DNA from: a virus
IMG/VR virus record: IMGVR_UViG_3300027901_000297
Coordinates: 1 to 23,717 of that record
Direction: 5' to 3' (one strand)
Length of the DNA: 23,717 nt
Positions within the stretch are counted from its first letter, which is position 1. The number at the start of each line of letters is the position of its first letter. This document shows positions 1-7,705 of the stretch, piece after piece. The notes below the pieces were generated by a model. The model saw only the letters and a program-made list of their open reading frames with translations, was not told the DNA's origin and made no database searches. The translations under genes and the position numbers were made by a program.

Positions 1-2026
1 GTTTATTGGAGTTATCGCTACTTCCTGCCACAAGCGTCCTGATTAGCTTATCCTGTGCTTCTCCTGATTCCTGCCACGCCACCTCACCACTATCATGGAT
101 TTCTTCTGGTCGCACATCCCTGTATTGAAACGTTCCCTCACTTCTGTCCGCCGTTCTGACTATGTGCGATTTGTTTATGGTTTTCTGTGAGGTGGCCGAC
201 ATGGGATGCAACTCCACACCCTCCCCAACAATGACGTTTGAGTGTGCCATGGCGAGCAACTGTAATAATACATATCTGCGTGGTTGTTTTTGGTAGTACC
301 CACCATTGAAACCACTGTGACTCCAAGACGTATAGGTCGTTTTGGCGGTGTCAAACGTTGCCAAATCCAAATCGTTCTGGTCAACGCCCATGTCTTTTAG
401 CGTGAAATGAATAGCATCTGCAGGGTTTGTTAACCCGCTCGTGTCAGACCGCGTGAATTGCGTGGGCATGTCAAGGAAATGGTCTCCCTGTCGCCATAAA
501 CCGGGGGCATCCGCCGTGCCGTCATTGTCCACATCGGCTATGATTGCGTGAAACATCCTGTAATTATTCCCGTCAACGGGAGACGCCTTCGTGTATTGAT
601 TGAAACTGTACGACCCACTTGCCCACTCACTCTTTCTACCCCACGCACGGGGGGAGCGTACATTAGCTATATTATAAGTATGTTTGGTACTGCCTAGAAC
701 GTAATAGCGCGACCCCATACTAAACTGTCCCGTGCTACCTGATAGGGTTTCGCCAACAAGACCCGTATCATGCCCAACCTCAATGGCAGAGGATTGTGCC
801 CGGAGTAAGATAAAGGTGCCATTGTTTTCTGCATTGCTAAACCCCGTAGTGGTTATGTTTCGACCTACCTCGAAATTGTCAAAGGCATTGGCTTTATCAC
901 ACAGGAACTTACACCTTGCCCCTTCACTTGTGGCCTTAACCACCACATCGGAGCTTGTTGCTGTGATACCACTTGAAACATAAACCGAGCGCAGGGGGAT
1001 ATATGCAGAACCTATTGGGACGGGCAAACAAACATTGCTATTGAAATCGGTGTCATCTGAGGGAAATAAATCTTTCAGGAGGCGCAAGTTAGGATAGTTA
1101 CCACGCAGATACTTTTGCAGAAAATCTTCGCATACCAAACGAAATTTCTGATATCCAAGTTCAGCTCGCTTGATACGAAAGCGCCAGCGTCTAACCACTT
1201 CTTCATTCGTGCCATCGGATATGCGAAGTGATAATTTTACAGTTCCCCCCTCAAATTGTGAGGGATTCATGCTGTTATCTTTATTGCTTACCCAAAATGA
1301 TAATTCGTTTGGTGTGATAAGCCCTATTTCGGACTTAGAGCGAGACATTTCAACGCCATTAAAGTCCATTATCTTGAAATCATAAGAACGTGTTTCTTCG
1401 CCATCCCAATGAATAGGAATATTCCAATTTATCTCGCTATCATAAATTGTAGTTCCACTAAGTTCGTTGCAATCCCTAGTAGACCAATGTTCCTCACGAC
1501 ATTCTTTGATAGACACATTATCAAGGTATCCTTCAAAATTTTGTTCGGTATAAAAACCAACCCGAACGCATGTGCTAGTGGACGGGGCAGTTACGTAAAA
1601 AACATAAGATACCCACTCAGAATCAGCACAAGCAGCAATTAACCTATCACCCCATACGGGCCCATGCTCAGCATAAATGTTGGGTGACCCAGAGATTATC
1701 TTAACATCGAATGCAATTCTATATCTTCTGCCAGCTACTACAGTGCTATTGGGATTATATCCTCCAACACAGTAAGTCCCAGTCGTTGTGCGCACAGCAT
1801 GAATAGAGTATGTCCCCCGTGATGATTCTACCGATGAGGATTCAAATGTGTCATAATTGGAGATCCATCCAGTTGTTGCATTTGTCTCTATTACCCCATC
1901 TGCTGCTGCCGCCTGCGCAGTTGTAAAAAACTCATCTCCATATTGCGAAACATCAAACAACCAAGACACTTTCTTATTGGTTGCTGTTATAAGGTCTTCC
2001 TGTGTTTTTGTAAGGGATAATGCCAT
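1..2026 (-). CDS. Phage tail hub/tip-like protein with N-terminal carbohydrate-binding-like domain (partial, 3' end outside window)
   Basis: An open frame starts at the ATG at 2026, directly after the TAG stop of the preceding gene. It runs about 675 codons to the left edge without a stop, so its C-terminus is missing. Residues about 55-175 look like a CBM4/9-type jelly roll: an aromatic-rich beta pattern ending in the motif YLDNVSIKEC. The part after residue 230 (RWRFRIKRAEL, then KYLRGNYPN, LFPSDD, VPIGSAYIPLRSVY, later YYQKQPRRYVL) resembles proteins found at the tail tip/baseplate hub position of siphoviruses; this is from memory of such proteins, not a search. Its position as the second gene after the tape measure gene supports a tail-tip role. 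Inference: it forms or decorates the tail tip, and the binding-like domain contacts cell-surface glycans. Hub versus receptor-binding protein cannot be settled from the part present. Confidence 0.8.
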   Translation of the reverse strand, partial: MALSLTKTQEDLITATNKKVSWLFDVSQYGDEFFTTAQAAAADGVIETNATTGWISNYDTFESSSVESSRGTYSIHAVRTTTGTYCVGGYNPNSTVVAGRRYRIAFDVKIISGSPNIYAEHGPVWGDRLIAACADSEWVSYVFYVTAPSTSTCVRVGFYTEQNFEGYLDNVSIKECREEHWSTRDCNELSGTTIYDSEINWNIPIHWDGEETRSYDFKIMDFNGVEMSRSKSEIGLITPNELSFWVSNKDNSMNPSQFEGGTVKLSLRISDGTNEEVVRRWRFRIKRAELGYQKFRLVCEDFLQKYLRGNYPNLRLLKDLFPSDDTDFNSNVCLPVPIGSAYIPLRSVYVSSGITATSSDVVVKATSEGARCKFLCDKANAFDNFEVGRNITTTGFSNAENNGTFILLRAQSSAIEVGHDTGLVGETLSGSTGQFSMGSRYYVLGSTKHTYNIANVRSPRAWGRKSEWASGSYSFNQYTKASPVDGNNYRMFHAIIADVDNDGTADAPGLWRQGDHFLDMPTQFTRSDTSGLTNPADAIHFTLKDMGVDQNDLDLATFDTAKTTYTSWSHSGFNGGYYQKQPRRYVLLQLLAMAHSNVIVGEGVELHPMSATSQKTINKSHIVRTADRSEGTFQYRDVRPEEIHDSGEVAWQESGEAQDKLIRTLVAGSSDNSNK

Positions 2027-2443
2027 CTATGTTGCTCTACCCAATACCTTCAATGTCACCGTGGGGATGCTAAACAAATTCCCTGGTTGCCCTAATCGTG
2101 ACAAATCACTATCAAACCGCACTGTGTATATGTGCCCATCATCTGGGTGTGACCACCTGAAACTACGCCCCCTCGCATTTGCCAATGCAGTGGAGTTGTA
2201 CCAGTTGAATAACTTGCTTGCATCCGTTGTGGTTAGCACGGTCCATTGCAAGGTTACATAAAACATTGCCGTGCTACCACTTAAGGTTATGCGTTCCTCA
2301 CTGTTGTCATCCCCGAGGTGTATCACCTGATTCTTGGTGCCTGTTTCAGTCAACACGTGCTGTGGGGTTATGTTTAGATTGGAGGAATTATAATCCGCCG
2401 TGCTTGGCGAAAGGTAATCCCACATTTCATACACGTACGCCAT
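2027..2443 (-). CDS. Small phage tail protein downstream of tape measure
   Basis: This 138-residue protein starts at the ATG at 2443, which overlaps the tape measure stop as TAATG. A start 12 bases upstream is possible, but it lies inside the tape measure gene and has no better ribosome binding site. The sequence is beta-rich, with no signal peptide or membrane segment. It has a segment (FRWSHPDDGHIYTVRF) typical in style of small minor tail or distal-tail proteins. In siphoviruses the genes after the tape measure encode distal tail and hub proteins, so a distal tail or tail-tip adaptor role is the best guess from position. I do not recognise a named family, so the function is inferred from synteny only. 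Confidence 0.75.
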   Translation of the reverse strand: MAYVYEMWDYLSPSTADYNSSNLNITPQHVLTETGTKNQVIHLGDDNSEERITLSGSTAMFYVTLQWTVLTTTDASKLFNWYNSTALANARGRSFRWSHPDDGHIYTVRFDSDLSRLGQPGNLFSIPTVTLKVLGRAT

Positions 2444-5331
2444 TAGACACCCCAATCACCGCTAAAAATTTGATTGTATATCGACATCCCTGTTTCGTTC
2501 GTCACGTTCCCACTTGCCACCTGATTGACAACAACTTGTCCAACAACCTCTCCGTCTATTTCAACCGTTGCCCCGCTTAAACCTGCAATGATTCCGTCTA
2601 TGACGGCCTGCTTCATTGTCTCGTATTCGCTTTCTTTCGTTGTTGCCATACCACCCAGCGTACCCATAACGCCACCAAATGTTGTGGCATAATCTGAGGG
2701 TCCGTATGCCTTCATAAATGGCAAGTATGTTCCACTAGCATACTGTAATAATGCCTGATATTCTGCCGGACCTCCTGCTCGTGCCCCAGCTAGAAGCTCC
2801 GAATAATATCGACCAAATGTGCCAGCACTCTGTACGGGAGCAAGTTGCCCCGTCATCATGGCCATTTCAAACTGTGTCCACGAAGCCGCATAACCTGCCG
2901 CCGATGTCCTTATTTGTTCAATGGTTTGAGACGCAACGGTTGCCTGTTGCATCGCATTTGCAACTTGGTTATTTAGGTAATCAACGTAATTTGTTGCAAA
3001 TGCTTCAACGTCAGATTGTAAGTTTTGTGCCGACTTGCGTCCCGAAAGTGCATATGAAAAATCTATATTCCTGAAAGACTCACCAAATATGTCCGCTATC
3101 TCCGGGGCAAGAGACTGCGTGAAGGTGTCCATCTGCGTTTTAAATTCGGTCACTACGGCATTGCGTGTATCTATATATGCCTGCACAACAGGGTGATACC
3201 ATACGCCAGTTTCGTTCCATGGGGCTCCAGGGCCCGTAACCATACCACCAGCACGTCCACTACGTAGGTAGTTGTTGATATCCTCCATGGTGTAAGTCAT
3301 CGGGGGATACTCTGCACCACCGAGACTACCTAAGACCCCACCGAGAAGCGCACCTATTATTGTTCCAACTATTGGAACTGCCGAACCCAAAGTACCACCT
3401 AATGCTGCACCTGCTGCACTCCCCCCAACATAACCGAGGCCACCGCCTAACCCTGCAGTCAACCCGCTATACTTACCTTGTGGCAACCCAAACATGGGCC
3501 CGAGCGTTGAATAACCTAACCCGGCAAGACCAGCAGCACCAAGTGCCGCTCCCCAGGTAGGAGCCATGCCATACATTGCAGCAGATGTTCCGGGTGCCAT
3601 ATATCCCGTTGCCGTTGCCGATGTCCACATGGGGGTTGAAAGAAAACCGCTAACACCTGGAATGAGACCACCTAAACTGCCCAATCCCCCAATACCACCT
3701 AAAGCTCCACCTGTCCCACCCAATCCTGCAGCGGCCATGGCAGTGCCACCCAACCCACCAAAACCAAGACCACCCAAAAGACTGCCAACAATGGGCACTA
3801 CTATGGGTTTTGCTATCGCTGCAGCGGCAAGTTCGGCAAGAAAACGGAGAAAATAGTCTTTCATGCGGGAGAGAAAATCACCGAAGGAATTAAGTTGACC
3901 CGAAAAAATGTCATAGAATACGTCTGCAGTTTGGTCGTGGATGTTTTCGAGGAAGCGCTTGTAATCCTCTTCTTGCTTTTTTAAAGTTTTTTCGTTTTCT
4001 TTTTTCTTTTTCTCAAGGGTCTCTATTTCAATTAAAACTTCCTTTTCTTTTGCAACCTCAAGAGCTTTAAGGTTTGCCTCATGCATTTTCTTTGCATTAG
4101 AGGCCATCTCTTTCCATGCTTTACTTTTGGTGAGGTTTTCAGTTTCACGTCTAATCTTTTTGATGGCTTTCTCACCTTCAGTCCCCATGGTTTTGAAACT
4201 AGTCGTTGCCTTGTCAAGTCCTGCAATTAATTTATCAAACTTCTTATTTAAGGCATCAAAATCTTCGGCAGTTCCTCTAGCAACTTCTTTCCATATTTGT
4301 TCTTGACGACGCAATTCATGTGTTATTTGTGCATATGGGCGTGAAAGTTCTACGCTAATCTTGTGACTTATGTCATAAAGAATTTGATAAAAATCAGCCG
4401 CTTTGTCTATTAACCATGCAATGAGTTGAGCGAAACCCCATTGTAATGCTTTGTATGCTTCATGCACCAATTGAATAGCGCCAACAACTGTTCTCATGGA
4501 ATTTATAAATGCTTTAGCAATGGCAACAGCCCATTCTTCTAGTTTGCCTTCACTTTTGAGTTTATTTATATATGCAAGTAATGCTTGTGCCTGTTCCTTC
4601 ATTACAAGGAATGGACCGCTATCCATAACCATGTTACGAAATTGAAACCACAAATCCTGAAACATGGACATTGTTCCAGACCATGTTTTAGCGAGTTCAT
4701 TGGTAACGCCCCTGAATTGACTATCTGCCGCCTCCCATGCTTGAAACATCATTTTTCTGGTTTCTTCGGCAGAATAACTTACACCCGCCTGAAAACCCAT
4801 CATTGCAAGTACGCCACGTTCGCGAAACATATCTGCTGCTGCCGCCCCCGCAGAATACATGCGTATAATTTGTCCTGTAGTTTCCTGTAATGTTAACCCC
4901 GTAACAGCGGCAAGGTCGGTTATCATGGGCATCCAGCGTTTTACTTCATCCACGCCTCCCCGCATAACACCAGAAAGTGAAGTCGCTGCTTGCATGATTT
5001 CTCGATACTGGTATGGCACTTGACTGGCAAATTCAGACATCTCTTGGAACATGCGTCCACCTTCTTGGACGCTCCCAAGAAGGGTATTCAACCGAACACG
5101 GAAACCCTCTGCTTCTTTCGCTGCCTCAAGGAAACTATCAGCAACTTTAGACACACCCCACCCAGCAAAAGCGGCAACTGCAACATTCTTTAAGTTTATC
5201 ATGCGCTTACTAAGGTCACCCACATTGCCACTCAATGCATTAATTCTTTTGGCAGAACTACGCATACCAGAAGTAAATTCCCTGCTTTGTAATGCGAGAC
5301 GGACAAAGAGAGTTTGTTGGTTACTGGGCAT
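2443..5331 (-). CDS. Tape measure protein (tail length)
   Basis: This 962-residue protein sets tail length and fills the tail tube before DNA ejection. The N-terminus (residues 1-260) has the typical tape measure pattern: short helical repeats, SAKRINAL, AAKEAEGFRVRL, then the MRGGVDEVKRW/TGLTLQETTGQ region. A strongly charged, coiled-coil-like stretch spans about residues 377-470 (KKKKENEKTLKKQEEDYK). It is followed by a long Gly/Ala/Leu-rich hydrophobic region at about residues 500-677, as in tape measure proteins that insert into the inner membrane. The gene starts immediately after the stop of the -1 frame chaperone extension and overlaps the next gene as TAATG. At about 1.5 angstrom per residue the tail would be about 140 nm (rule of thumb). 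No lysozyme or peptidase domain was seen. Confidence 0.93.
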   Translation of the reverse strand: MPSNQQTLFVRLALQSREFTSGMRSSAKRINALSGNVGDLSKRMINLKNVAVAAFAGWGVSKVADSFLEAAKEAEGFRVRLNTLLGSVQEGGRMFQEMSEFASQVPYQYREIMQAATSLSGVMRGGVDEVKRWMPMITDLAAVTGLTLQETTGQIIRMYSAGAAAADMFRERGVLAMMGFQAGVSYSAEETRKMMFQAWEAADSQFRGVTNELAKTWSGTMSMFQDLWFQFRNMVMDSGPFLVMKEQAQALLAYINKLKSEGKLEEWAVAIAKAFINSMRTVVGAIQLVHEAYKALQWGFAQLIAWLIDKAADFYQILYDISHKISVELSRPYAQITHELRRQEQIWKEVARGTAEDFDALNKKFDKLIAGLDKATTSFKTMGTEGEKAIKKIRRETENLTKSKAWKEMASNAKKMHEANLKALEVAKEKEVLIEIETLEKKKKENEKTLKKQEEDYKRFLENIHDQTADVFYDIFSGQLNSFGDFLSRMKDYFLRFLAELAAAAIAKPIVVPIVGSLLGGLGFGGLGGTAMAAAGLGGTGGALGGIGGLGSLGGLIPGVSGFLSTPMWTSATATGYMAPGTSAAMYGMAPTWGAALGAAGLAGLGYSTLGPMFGLPQGKYSGLTAGLGGGLGYVGGSAAGAALGGTLGSAVPIVGTIIGALLGGVLGSLGGAEYPPMTYTMEDINNYLRSGRAGGMVTGPGAPWNETGVWYHPVVQAYIDTRNAVVTEFKTQMDTFTQSLAPEIADIFGESFRNIDFSYALSGRKSAQNLQSDVEAFATNYVDYLNNQVANAMQQATVASQTIEQIRTSAAGYAASWTQFEMAMMTGQLAPVQSAGTFGRYYSELLAGARAGGPAEYQALLQYASGTYLPFMKAYGPSDYATTFGGVMGTLGGMATTKESEYETMKQAVIDGIIAGLSGATVEIDGEVVGQVVVNQVASGNVTNETGMSIYNQIFSGDWGV

Positions 5332-5541
5332 TTATAATCGTCTTCCGCGTTTCATTCTTGCTTGTGCTAGTTGTTCCGCACGCTTTTCTAAAAATCTCTT
5401 TACCTTGAAGTATGCCATCCAATCGGTTATCTCTTGGCTGTCAAGACTATCAAGTAATTCGTTTAAAGTTTTCCCGAGCGTCTCAGCGAGTGAGTGAAGA
5501 AAATATTTATGCGTAGGATCGCCAGTGCTCGGGTTTAGACA
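5332..5541 (-). CDS. -1 frame extension of tail assembly chaperone (gpT-like, made by ribosomal frameshift)
   Basis: After the chaperone stop at 5535, the -1 frame stays open from the slippery run to a TAA at 5332-5334, directly before the tape measure ATG. It encodes 69 residues: CLNPSTGDPTHKYF, then an LAETLGKTLNELLDSL helix, then the motif EITDWMAYFKVKRFLEKR, and a basic end. The DWMAYF signature matches the gpT-like part of tail chaperones (the ELTEWMAYYRL style of lambda gpT/DUF4035). The frame has no credible start of its own, so it is almost certainly translated only as the C-terminus of a chaperone fusion of about 184 residues. Known biology: gpG and gpGT hold the tape measure protein during tail tube assembly. 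The frame and motif are seen in the sequence; expression by frameshifting is inference. Confidence 0.8.
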   Translation of the reverse strand, partial: CLNPSTGDPTHKYFLHSLAETLGKTLNELLDSLDSQEITDWMAYFKVKRFLEKRAEQLAQARMKRGRRL

Positions 5542-5885
5542 TTTTTTTCGGCCTCTTTCATTGCGTCTGGACTGAGACCGCTTATCTCCATGGCAGCATT
5601 AGCCAATCGTTCCACTGCCCCCGCTGACTTCTCCATGATTAACGACTCGTCTGCGGGCGCAAAAAGTTTTTCTCCGCTTTCCGGGTCAAAACAACAGGCG
5701 ATAATCACTCCCGCCTGAAACTTGTCGTGGATAACGTTTCCCTTCTTGTCCATGCAGGATGTAAACAGGTTTGCCCTTTCCCGTGCAGTCATGGTGCGTA
5801 CCTCTATGGTTACACCCCACTCGGGCATTTCTACATGCTTGTCATGGATGTCTTTAGCCGCCTTGATAGTTTCCTTGATATTCAT
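5535..5885 (-). CDS. Phage tail assembly chaperone (gpG-like)
   Basis: This 116-residue acidic helical protein starts at the ATG at 5885, behind a strong AAAGGAG site. Its features (N-terminal EVRTMTARERANLF, a central C-C-FDPESGEKLF segment, and a helical C-terminus AVERLANAAMEISGLS) are those of phage tail assembly chaperones. These sit between the tail tube and tape measure genes and keep the tape measure protein soluble. The last codons (GAA AAA AAT GTC TAA) contain a canonical -1 slippery heptamer, so a fraction of ribosomes should make a longer G-T type fusion (see 5332-5541). Family call rests on position, size and frameshift architecture together. Confidence 0.87.
   Translation of the reverse strand: MNIKETIKAAKDIHDKHVEMPEWGVTIEVRTMTARERANLFTSCMDKKGNVIHDKFQAGVIIACCFDPESGEKLFAPADESLIMEKSAGAVERLANAAMEISGLSPDAMKEAEKNV
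5541..5547 (-). promoter_or_regulatory. -1 ribosomal frameshift slippery heptamer A_AAA_AAT
   Basis: On the coding strand the end of the chaperone gene reads GCC GAA AAA AAT GTC TAA. The heptamer A AAA AAT fits X_XXY_YYZ, and slipping back one base enters a 69-codon open frame with a gpT-like motif. I did not identify a definite downstream stem-loop or pseudoknot; tail-chaperone frameshifts do not always need one. Confidence 0.75.
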
Positions 5886-5891
5886 ATCAAA

Positions 5892-5898
5892 CTCCTTT
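5892..5898 (-). promoter_or_regulatory. Strong ribosome binding site of the tail assembly chaperone
   Basis: AAAGGAG on the coding strand, six bases before the ATG at 5885. It lies in one of the few real intergenic gaps (5886-5910), which fits a need for independent, efficient initiation of the chaperone. Confidence 0.75.
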
Positions 5899-5910
5899 CA
5901 CTAGGTTTTG

Positions 5911-6339
5911 TTACGTTTCAACCCTAGCTAATGTTGAATCCCCAATGAATGTCAATGTCTTGGTTGCCAAGTCTCCAACCGTGCCACCCGTCGGGAAACT
6001 TTCTAGGTATGTAAGTCCCTTGTATTCCGGGTTAGTGTTGGCTACCGCCGATGTGCTTGGGCGGAAAGCTATCCAGCAATCCGTTGAACTTTTTCCTATC
6101 TTGGTGAAAAAGTAGTCATCAATCATGCCATCTGCGTAGTCATCGTTGAACTCAACAGTCACACTCCACTGCTTTAAACCAGCAATGCGACAACGAAAGT
6201 CGTCACCGGATGCCGTTTTATCTAGAATGTCTGCACTGTAATTCAATGTTACCGCTCTCACGTATGACCATAATGTTGTGGTCGGTGAAGCAGGGTTGCC
6301 AAATCTCATAAAAGGCGCCTTAAATACAAGTTCTGCCAT
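5911..6339 (-). CDS. Phage tail tube protein
   Basis: This 142-residue protein has the pattern of small siphovirus tail tube proteins: an N-terminal segment ending in DILDKTASGDDFRCRI, then AGLKQWSVTVEFNDDYADG, a WIAFRPSTSAV strand and an NPEYKGL segment, and a final GTVGDLATKTLTFIGD beta strand. These proteins polymerise into stacked hexameric rings around the tape measure. A clear GGAGGAA ribosome binding site lies 9 bases before the ATG at 6339. Its place just before the chaperone gene is the canonical tube position. The preceding gene (6364-7191) is also tail-tube-like, so it is not certain which of the two is the main tube subunit. Confidence 0.8.
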   Translation of the reverse strand: MAELVFKAPFMRFGNPASPTTTLWSYVRAVTLNYSADILDKTASGDDFRCRIAGLKQWSVTVEFNDDYADGMIDDYFFTKIGKSSTDCWIAFRPSTSAVANTNPEYKGLTYLESFPTGGTVGDLATKTLTFIGDSTLARVET

Positions 6340-6363
6340 TGTTTTAATTCCTCCAGTTAGTTA

Positions 6364-7191
6364 TTAAGTTGATGCGGTTGAATCTATTCCAGCCGTGGCT
6401 ACTATGTTCCATTTCGGGTCAGTCGTGCCAGCGCTGGATCCAAAATGTAGTCTGAAAAATCTAAGTTTCGTTGACGGCATTTTCGTGGAACCCCACTTAC
6501 TCTTGCCTCCCATGCTGCTATCCCAGTTCGCACACGCCCAGTGAAGCATAGTTGTTTCGGTGCCGAAGTCCGATTCACTCGAACCCATAATGCACACGCT
6601 CATGTCCTTATTGGTTGCCGTGGTGTACAGGGCGTGAATTGCGGCATAGAATTTTACAGTGGTGGTGTTCTGCCCGCATACATTACATGAAGTAGTGTTG
6701 CCCGAATTGCTATTTATCCCCGTGCTTGCAATGCCCTCTCTCAAAACCTTGCCACGAATTACCTTGCCGTAATTAGAGTACAGGTTGAGCGTGAACCCGA
6801 GCATGTCCCCGATTGTGCCTGAAATGTTGTATTCCCCGGCAACCGCCTGTGTTAAGTATGCCCGCCGCCCGAAATTGGTTCCCTCTGGCAAAATAGAAAC
6901 CGATCCCGTTGTGCCACCTATGCGACTGAATATAGGGGCATCTACAGCTCCCGACGTTGGGACGGTCTGCGCCCCGCCCAAACCAGTGGACACCTCACCC
7001 TTGGCGTTCCAGAATCCACCCACGCTAATATCCGCCGTTATAAGGCCACCCTTTCTTTTGCGCCACGAGGAACCAAACGGGGTTGCGTCAACCACTTCTT
7101 GCGTGTGATTCAATGTAAGTGTGTTGGAATCTCCAGTGAAGTTCCAGCCATCAAAAAAGATTCCGCAGTTTTTCCATACTTTCTCTGCCAT
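6364..7191 (-). CDS. Second tail-tube-like structural protein
   Basis: This 275-residue protein starts at the ATG at 7191 behind an AGCAGGA site. It carries tail-tube-type features: DSNTLTLNHTQEVVDATPFG near the N-terminus, KGGLITADISVGGFW, and a central SGTIGDMLGFTLNL...RGKVL block. A Cys-X2-Cys pair (CNVCG, about residues 168-172) and a Ser/Thr/Gly-rich extension make it about twice the size of its neighbour. It could be the major tail protein, with the 142-residue gene a second tube subunit or the reverse; alternatively it could be a decoration protein. An intrinsic-terminator-like hairpin lies directly upstream, which separates it from the connector genes. The structural role is well supported; the exact role is inferred. 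Confidence 0.72.
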   Translation of the reverse strand: MAEKVWKNCGIFFDGWNFTGDSNTLTLNHTQEVVDATPFGSSWRKRKGGLITADISVGGFWNAKGEVSTGLGGAQTVPTSGAVDAPIFSRIGGTTGSVSILPEGTNFGRRAYLTQAVAGEYNISGTIGDMLGFTLNLYSNYGKVIRGKVLREGIASTGINSNSGNTTSCNVCGQNTTTVKFYAAIHALYTTATNKDMSVCIMGSSESDFGTETTMLHWACANWDSSMGGKSKWGSTKMPSTKLRFFRLHFGSSAGTTDPKWNIVATAGIDSTAST

Positions 7192-7203
7192 ATTCCTGCT
7201 CCA

Positions 7204-7241
7204 TAAAAAAAGGACCGTACAGATTCGCCCGCACGATCCTT
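7204..7241 (-). terminator. Intrinsic terminator-like hairpin before the tail-tube-like gene
   Basis: On the minus strand the arms AAGGATCGTGC (7231-7241) and GTACGGTCCTT (7210-7220) can form 11 pairs, two of them G-U. They close a 10-base loop and are followed by a run of seven T (7205-7211). That is the textbook Rho-independent form. It lies in the 76-base gap between the DUF3168-like gene and the tail tube-like gene, only 12 bases before the latter's start codon. Confidence 0.75.
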
Positions 7242-7267
7242 ATTATTATTTTCTATTTATATTTTTT

Positions 7268-7669
7268 CTAACTGCTATACCAGCATATGAAATCTGCCAC
7301 AGTATGATAAATAACGGATTGATCCAGGGGATCTACTTCGGTTAAATCAATTTCCCCATCAAAGAAAAATCTTTGGACTGCTACCCATGTACTGCCAGAA
7401 TAGTCACGTAAACATTCTTTTATTTGGTCCGCTAAATTGCGAACCTGTGTGTAACTCGTAGACCAACCATGAACTTGCCATCTTGGACTATGTATATTGG
7501 GATCCTGACCAGATGCATGAATTCCAACATCAGATGCCTTGTTGAACGTTATGGCAGGCAAATCCCCAGATTGTGGTAAAACAACGGGATAAATTCTCGT
7601 ATTCACAATGCCAGTTATTCCCGTTGTGTTACGTAATCTACCGTATATTGCTACTCCTGCGTCACCCAT
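7268..7669 (-). CDS. Tail completion protein, DUF3168-like
   Basis: This 133-residue protein has the pattern of the DUF3168 / SPP1 gp17-like tail completion family: a short N-terminal helix (GVAIYGRLRNTTG), TRIYPVVLPQSGDLPAITFN, a WQVHGWSTSYTQVRNLADQIKE strand-helix unit, and a final beta hairpin ending in FICWYS. Proteins of this family sit at the head-proximal end of the tail and join it to the head connector. It follows the HK97 gp10-like gene, the usual order. The ATG at 7669 has only a weak binding site (TAAGATA), and 36 bases separate it from the previous gene. Confidence 0.8.
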   Translation of the reverse strand: MGDAGVAIYGRLRNTTGITGIVNTRIYPVVLPQSGDLPAITFNKASDVGIHASGQDPNIHSPRWQVHGWSTSYTQVRNLADQIKECLRDYSGSTWVAVQRFFFDGEIDLTEVDPLDQSVIYHTVADFICWYSS

Positions 7670-7705
7670 ATTATCTTATTTCAAATAGTGCAAAATGCTT
7701 GCCAA

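Noticed and set aside
138-384. Two short minus-strand frames
   Set aside because: Both are out-of-frame readings within the hub gene, which is open across the entire stretch.
1857-2261. Plus-strand 134-codon frame and other plus-strand frames below 2.0 kb
   Set aside because: The minus strand here holds the continuous hub frame and the small tail protein. The plus-strand peptides show no recognisable features.
3566-3856. Plus-strand Pro-rich open frame of 96 codons
   Set aside because: It is the reverse complement of the Gly/Ala-rich part of the tape measure gene; Gly codons (GGN) read as Pro on the other strand. No ribosome binding site or family pattern.
5051-5497. Plus-strand 148-codon frame
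   Set aside because: It lies opposite the tape measure start and the gpT-like extension, with no coding signature. The minus-strand reading explains the region.
5985-5997. Further copy of the TTCCCG-N4-CGGGAA palindrome near CCCGTCGGGA
   Set aside because: Arms are shorter and spacing is wrong; it does not fit the repeat.
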